IMG/VR virus record: IMGVR_UViG_3300032275_000024
Span: 1 to 24,639 of that record
Length of the DNA: 24,639 nucleotides
DNA from: a virus
Direction: 5' to 3' (one strand)
The position numbers and the translations under genes are program-made. The notes beneath the pieces were generated by a model. The model was not told the origin of the DNA. It was given only the letters and a program-made list of their open reading frames with translations, and made no database searches. Below, piece by piece: positions 21,524 to 24,639 of this stretch; position 1 is the first letter of the stretch; each line of letters starts with the position of its first letter.

Positions 21524-22400
21524 GCTTCCACCTTTCCGCGAACCACTCGCGCCGGAAGTAGGTTCCCTGGTCTACCGTGGGCCGTTGCATGTACTGCGCG
21601 TACCACTCGCGCATTCGGCCCGCCTTGGTCATCTGCCCGCGGAGCTGCCGCATCTCGCTGAGGGGGAACCACTCTGGCCACAGCGCCTCTGGCTGCTCGG
21701 TGTCCTCTTTGGAGATCGCTGGCATCTCGAGCACGGTCCAAAGCTCGCCCTCGGTCTTGAGCAGCCGGCCGGCGAGGTCGTCGACGTGCCATCGGGTCAT
21801 CATCAGCAGGATCCCGCCGCCCGGCATCAGGCGCGTGTGGAGATTGCCCCAGTACCAGCGCCATGCGATCTCGCGCATGCGCAGCGAGTCGGCCTGCTCG
21901 CGGCCCTTGATCGGGTCATCGATGATCGCTCTGTGCGCTCCGCGGCCGACGATAGGCCCGCCGACGCCGGCGGCGACGTAGATACCTCCCCCCGTCGTTC
22001 GCCAGCGGCCCGCGGCCTGCGAGTCGGCGCGCAGCTCGACGCCCGGAAAGATGTGCTGGTAGTACGGGTCGCGCAGGATGTCGCGCACATCCTGCCCGAT
22101 GTCGTGCGCGAGCTCGTCGCCGTAGCTGGCGCTGATGACCTGGTGATCCGGATGTCGTCCCAAGTACCACGCCGGGAACCGGCGGCTCGCGATCTCGCTC
22201 TTGCTACACCGCGGCGGAGCGAAGATCATCAACCGGCGAATCTCGCCGCTCTCGAACTTCTCCATGGCCTCGCAGATGCGCCGGTGATGCGCCCCCGAGC
22301 CCCAACAGGGGTGGGTGTACTCGACGAACGGCAACAGCCTGTCGCGCGCCGCCTGGCGCCTCAGAATGGCCTGCGCGGCCTCTTGCGGGGTGATGGCCAC
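21498..22400 (-). CDS. terL: Large terminase, N-terminal ATPase domain (separate ORF)
   Basis: 300 residues. The motor motifs are in order: Walker A-like APPRCSKSE at 61-69, DHQVISASYGDELA after it, Walker B with catalytic acid IIDDP at 159-163, and coupling motif LLMMTRWHVDDLAG at 198-210. The end REWFAERWKHGDATRVA stops where the nuclease domain should begin; the rest of TerL follows in the +1 frame. The Walker A loop has Ser where this family normally has Gly before the catalytic Lys (usual form PPRHGKSE). It hydrolyses ATP to translocate DNA into the prohead through the portal. Confidence 0.87.
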   Translation of the reverse strand: MAITPQEAAQAILRRQAARDRLLPFVEYTHPCWGSGAHHRRICEAMEKFESGEIRRLMIFAPPRCSKSEIASRRFPAWYLGRHPDHQVISASYGDELAHDIGQDVRDILRDPYYQHIFPGVELRADSQAAGRWRTTGGGIYVAAGVGGPIVGRGAHRAIIDDPIKGREQADSLRMREIAWRWYWGNLHTRLMPGGGILLMMTRWHVDDLAGRLLKTEGELWTVLEMPAISKEDTEQPEALWPEWFPLSEMRQLRGQMTKAGRMREWYAQYMQRPTVDQGTYFRREWFAERWKHGDATRVA

Positions 22401-22414
22401 ATGTCGACCGGTGG

Positions 22415-22633
22415 CTACGTCTGCTCGGCGGCCAGCATGGCGGCCTCGCGCTTAGCGAACCGTGCGACCTCGCGCACCCCATAGCCCTTGGCGCGCATCG
22501 CCGCGACGAGCGGGCGCACGCGGTCGGCGATCGCTGCCTCTACCGGCGTCACGTCCGTCTTGACCTCCATCTCGGCCAGGACGCGCACGACACGGTCGAG
22601 CCGCACCCCGTTGACGACGCCATACCACTTCAC
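22415..22633 (-). CDS. Hypothetical 72-aa basic protein
   Basis: The ATG at 22633 overlaps the stop of the preceding gene (ATGA). The product starts MKWYGVVNGVRLDRVVRVLA and is largely helical and basic, with a segment YGVREVARFAKREAAMLA resembling a helix-turn-helix-like half. No family is recognised. It lies directly before the terminase ATPase ORF, where small DNA-binding or packaging accessory proteins occur. Confidence 0.6.
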   Translation of the reverse strand: MKWYGVVNGVRLDRVVRVLAEMEVKTDVTPVEAAIADRVRPLVAAMRAKGYGVREVARFAKREAAMLAAEQT

Positions 22634-22866
22634 TGCACCCTCGGGATGGTGATCAGCTGCTGTGCGTGGGTGAGGTTGATGAACTTCGCCAGGCGCTCGA
22701 GTTGCGCGTCGTCGAGGATGAAGCCGAACTCCTTGGCGTTCACCTCCACGTTGCGGTCGAACTCGACAGAGAAGACGGCCGCATGGCCGCCGTTGAACGG
22801 CTGTAGGTAAATCCCCTTCACCTTCGCCGCATGCTGCCCGTCGATGTTCCAGGATGGTCTGCTCAT
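22630..22866 (-). CDS. Hypothetical 78-aa protein
   Basis: GAGGAAAG lies about 10 nt before ATG 22866. The protein has a strand-rich first half (KVKGIYLQPFNGGHAAVFSV, EFDRNVEVNAKEFGFIL) and a C-terminal helix (DAQLERLAKFINLTHAQQLI). It is not recognised. It begins 38 bp from the oppositely directed lipoprotein gene, so the short divergent gap 22867-22904 may hold initiation signals for both; I cannot identify clear promoter boxes there. Confidence 0.6.
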   Translation of the reverse strand: MSRPSWNIDGQHAAKVKGIYLQPFNGGHAAVFSVEFDRNVEVNAKEFGFILDDAQLERLAKFINLTHAQQLITIPRVQ

Positions 22867-22904
22867 GGTGTCCGCTTTCCTCTCCGTGCTACGCTTGGCA
22901 GTGC

Positions 22905-23198
22905 ATGGGAACCCTTCTCGCTTTGGCTATCGTCGCCTGTGCGCACCCCGTCGCGCCACCGATGCCCGACACCGTCGAGGCGCGGCTCGAGGGCTACGCC
23001 CATGGTGTCTGCTACACGAAGCCGTGGAAGGGCGACGACCAGGTGGAGATGCCGTTTCACTGTACCATCGCCATGTGCAAGTACATGCGCGAGCATCGCT
23101 ACGACGACATACGCGACCGGAAGCCGGAGCCAATTCGGCGCCAGCCGGCTGCGGTTGAGCGACTCTCTTCCGACTTCCTGAACAGCCATTCCAGCTGA
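22905..23198 (+). CDS. Small predicted lipoprotein on the opposite strand
   Basis: 97 residues from ATG 22905. The start MGTLLALAIVACAHPVAPP gives a lipobox I9-V10-A11-C12, so processing by signal peptidase II at Cys12 is predicted, although the n-region lacks Lys/Arg and the signal is short. The mature part has C36, C53 and C58 (GVCYTKPWKG, FHCTIAMCKYM) and a polar basic tail. No strong ribosome site is visible. It runs against the late operon, ends one base from the convergent gene's stop, and fills what would otherwise be a 333-bp hole. Candidates are an outer-membrane exclusion or conversion protein, or an o-spanin placed away from the lysis genes. Confidence 0.6.
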   Translation: MGTLLALAIVACAHPVAPPMPDTVEARLEGYAHGVCYTKPWKGDDQVEMPFHCTIAMCKYMREHRYDDIRDRKPEPIRRQPAAVERLSSDFLNSHSS

Positions 23199-23199
23199 C

Positions 23200-23742
23200 C
23201 TAGCGATTCGGTCCACCATCTGCGTCCACCTGGGCCTGTGCGCGCTTGCGCGCGTCCTCGAGTTCGTCGAAGTACTTCGGGTTGAGGGCGCGCTTGATGA
23301 GATCTTGCTGAGCCGGATCGAGGCCGGACAAATCAACGCCGACAAGTTGCCGCGGTCCCGCTCGCTTGGCCATATCGGCATCGGAGTCCGTTGCCTGCAG
23401 CCGGGCGCGGTAGCGGTTCGCGACGTCGGGAACGAGCGCCTCAACGCCGAACTGGCCCGCGTCGTGATCGACGCCACGGGGCGTGCGCGACCAGATCACG
23501 CGCTGGTCGAGCAAGTCCCACAGGGGCTTGTTCTCGTCAACCGGAGCGCCACTCGCTGCGTCGCGCTTCTTCTTCGCAGCCACGCGCGCAGAGAGGATGC
23601 CCGCGGCCGCGGGCGACGCACCGGCGGCGGACTGCGCCGCAGCGTTCGCGCGCAGCTCGTCGAGGGGGCTTCCTGTCCAGCGCGCGCCGCGCGCCGCCAT
23701 CTGTCCTGAAACGATGTCGAGAAGGCTGCTCGGTTTAGGCAT
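23200..23742 (-). CDS. Hypothetical phage protein, 180 aa
   Basis: ATG 23742 is chosen because it overlaps the preceding gene by 8 bp; the upstream 43 codons are Arg/Ser-rich shadow. The start MPKPSSLLDIVSGQMAARGA is followed by an Ala-rich region (residues about 30-60), a central block KPLWDLLDQRVIWSRTPRGV and a helical C-terminus (LDPAQQDLIKRALNPKYFDE). No family is assigned. Its place between a sheet-like virion protein and the small ORFs ahead of terminase suggests a packaging or structural accessory role. Confidence 0.62.
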   Translation of the reverse strand: MPKPSSLLDIVSGQMAARGARWTGSPLDELRANAAAQSAAGASPAAAGILSARVAAKKKRDAASGAPVDENKPLWDLLDQRVIWSRTPRGVDHDAGQFGVEALVPDVANRYRARLQATDSDADMAKRAGPRQLVGVDLSGLDPAQQDLIKRALNPKYFDELEDARKRAQAQVDADGGPNR

Positions 23743-24067
23743 AGTCGCGCACTCCGTTGTCGATGCCGCGCCACCGCAAGCGCTCGATGAGCGTCTGGCC
23801 GCCGCTCGTGACGATCTTGAGATCTCCCGTGCCTGTCTTGCCGACGCGAATGGTCGCCGTCGTCGTGTCATTGCTGCTCGCGTCGTTGGTCGGCCCGTTG
23901 AGCGTCCAGGTCACGGACGCGATGGTCTCGCCCGCGAGGCGGTCGGCGAAGTCAAAGACGTAGGTTTTCGACTCGTCCTGATACTTGCTGGTCGTCAGTC
24001 GACCATCGAGGTCGCGGAACCAACCATCGGTGCGGCTGTCGGTAGGTGGAATGAAGTGGGTTGGCAC
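23735..24067 (-). CDS. Phage fibre/adaptor-like beta-sheet protein
   Basis: 110 residues from a GTG start that follows the small terminase's TAG directly; AGCGGA lies upstream. The central part, KTYVFDFADRLAGETIASVTW then TATIRVGKTGTGDLKIVTSG, matches the pattern of small virion proteins found beside terminase genes in many environmental phages (a polarised start, TIASxTWT, alternating strands, then a GGQT(L)xR(L)R ending). They are thought to be Ig-like structural or fibre-associated proteins. Exact location in the virion is unknown. Confidence 0.65.
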   Translation of the reverse strand: MPTHFIPPTDSRTDGWFRDLDGRLTTSKYQDESKTYVFDFADRLAGETIASVTWTLNGPTNDASSNDTTTATIRVGKTGTGDLKIVTSGGQTLIERLRWRGIDNGVRDYA

Positions 24068-24520
24068 CTATTTCCGCTCAACTATCCCGCCGGCGGCGAT
24101 TGCCATGAGTTCATCGGTTGTACATTCGTCAACCTTCCGCGTCAACAGTGGGCGCTTTGGGTCGCTACCAAGGTCCATGCGGTCTCGATACTTCTCGGGC
24201 TTGCCGCCCTTGAGCATGAAGATCAACAGGGTGTCGGAGTACCGCTTGATCGCACCGCACGTGGAGCCCTGGTAAAAGACGGGCTCGTCCACGCCCTCGA
24301 TGGCGCGCCTCCACGCCTCATCCTCTGCGGCTTCCAGCCCGATGGCGCGAGCCTTGTCCCACTGCTCCGCGAACTCGGGGTCCGCCTCGCGCTCTCGGTA
24401 GAGCGTCGTGCGCGACACGCGCAGCTTGTCGCCGATGGCGGTCACGTTTGGGCAGTCGGCGAGTTCCGAGAGGAATCGCGCCTTCTTTTTCGGCGTCAAC
24501 CCTGTGCCCACTCCGCGCAT
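24068..24520 (-). CDS. terS: Small terminase subunit (predicted)
   Basis: 150 residues from ATG 24520, chosen because GGTGAG lies about 5 nt upstream and the start overlaps the preceding stop (TGATG); the extra 34 codons upstream are shadow. Residues about 8-35 (LTPKKKARFLSELADCPNVT then AIGDKLRVSRTTLYREREAD) form a helix-turn-helix. The later RYSDTLLIFMLKGGKPEKYR block is the hallmark of one widespread small-terminase family. It would recognise the packaging site and load the large terminase. It is first in the packaging order on this strand, seven genes before the portal. Confidence 0.8.
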   Translation of the reverse strand: MRGVGTGLTPKKKARFLSELADCPNVTAIGDKLRVSRTTLYREREADPEFAEQWDKARAIGLEAAEDEAWRRAIEGVDEPVFYQGSTCGAIKRYSDTLLIFMLKGGKPEKYRDRMDLGSDPKRPLLTRKVDECTTDELMAIAAGGIVERK

Positions 24521-24639
24521 CAGCTCACCCGCGACAGGTCGGCGCAGTCGGGCGTGAGCATGTCGGCAGCGCGCAGCATCGCCTGCCGATAGCGCTCCAC
24601 GTGCCGGCGGCTGATGCCGCACAGGTGCAGCCGTGCCGG
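24520..24639 (-). CDS. 3' end of an unidentified gene running off the right edge
   Basis: Forty codons are open from the window edge to TGA (24522-24520), overlapping the small terminase start (TGATG). The visible C-terminus, RLHLCGISRRHVERYRQAML then RAADMLTPDCADLSRVS, contains a helix-turn-helix-like segment. The close coupling supports a real gene. The 5' part is outside the window, so family and length cannot be judged. Confidence 0.6.
   Translation of the reverse strand, partial: PARLHLCGISRRHVERYRQAMLRAADMLTPDCADLSRVS

Noticed and set aside
23483-24592. Plus-strand 369-codon ORF
   Set aside because: It is antisense to the small terminase and its two coupled neighbours, which have recognisable or well-linked products.

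Overview
The window is a high-GC (by eye about two-thirds G+C) piece of a tailed-phage genome or prophage. The virion genes are of the short-tailed, P22-like type: a 723-residue portal of P22 gp1 size, an N4 gp56-like coat protein, a gp4-like connector, a gp7/gp20-like ejection protein and a gp10-like tail plug or stabilisation protein. Spanin-like, lipoprotein and Sec-signal features suggest a Gram-negative host. I see no integrase, tRNA, rRNA or CRISPR array. Lifestyle and host cannot be fixed from this window.

Left arm, plus strand, 1-3795: a tightly packed, translationally coupled string of small genes (ATGA/GTGA overlaps, good Shine-Dalgarno sites). Several encode small Cys-rich, probably zinc-binding proteins. 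Two points stand out. Inside the DnaJ-zinc-knuckle-like gene at 2234-2743, a G/C-tract inverted repeat precedes four 11-bp direct repeats, in the stretch coding for a protein linker. A C5-methyltransferase-like gene (2721-3184) is broken by an amber codon and a frameshift.

Right and middle, minus strand, read from 24639 down to 3785: a gene running off the edge; small terminase; a fibre- or sheet-like virion protein; an unknown protein; two small unknown proteins; large terminase in two overlapping ORFs (ATPase, nuclease); portal; a Sec-signal-bearing, probably beta-rich protein; scaffold; coat; an unknown head-region protein; gp4-like connector; GNAT acetyltransferase; three ejection/internal virion proteins; gp10-like protein; two tail-fibre genes (one with a signal peptide); and a lysis cassette (TM plus coiled-coil protein, a 33-aa one-TM micro-protein, zinc amidase, holin-like protein, Rz-like protein). 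One small lipoprotein gene (22905-23198) lies on the opposite strand inside this operon.

How the genes fit together: terminase fills a shell built by coat and scaffold through the portal. The gp4/gp10-like proteins and fibres close the vertex. The three internal proteins would leave first to build a DNA-ejection conduit, and the lysis cassette releases progeny. Three frame breaks (methyltransferase, large terminase, and a small Cys/His ORF near 3700) need checking against reads: they could be assembly errors, prophage decay or real split genes.
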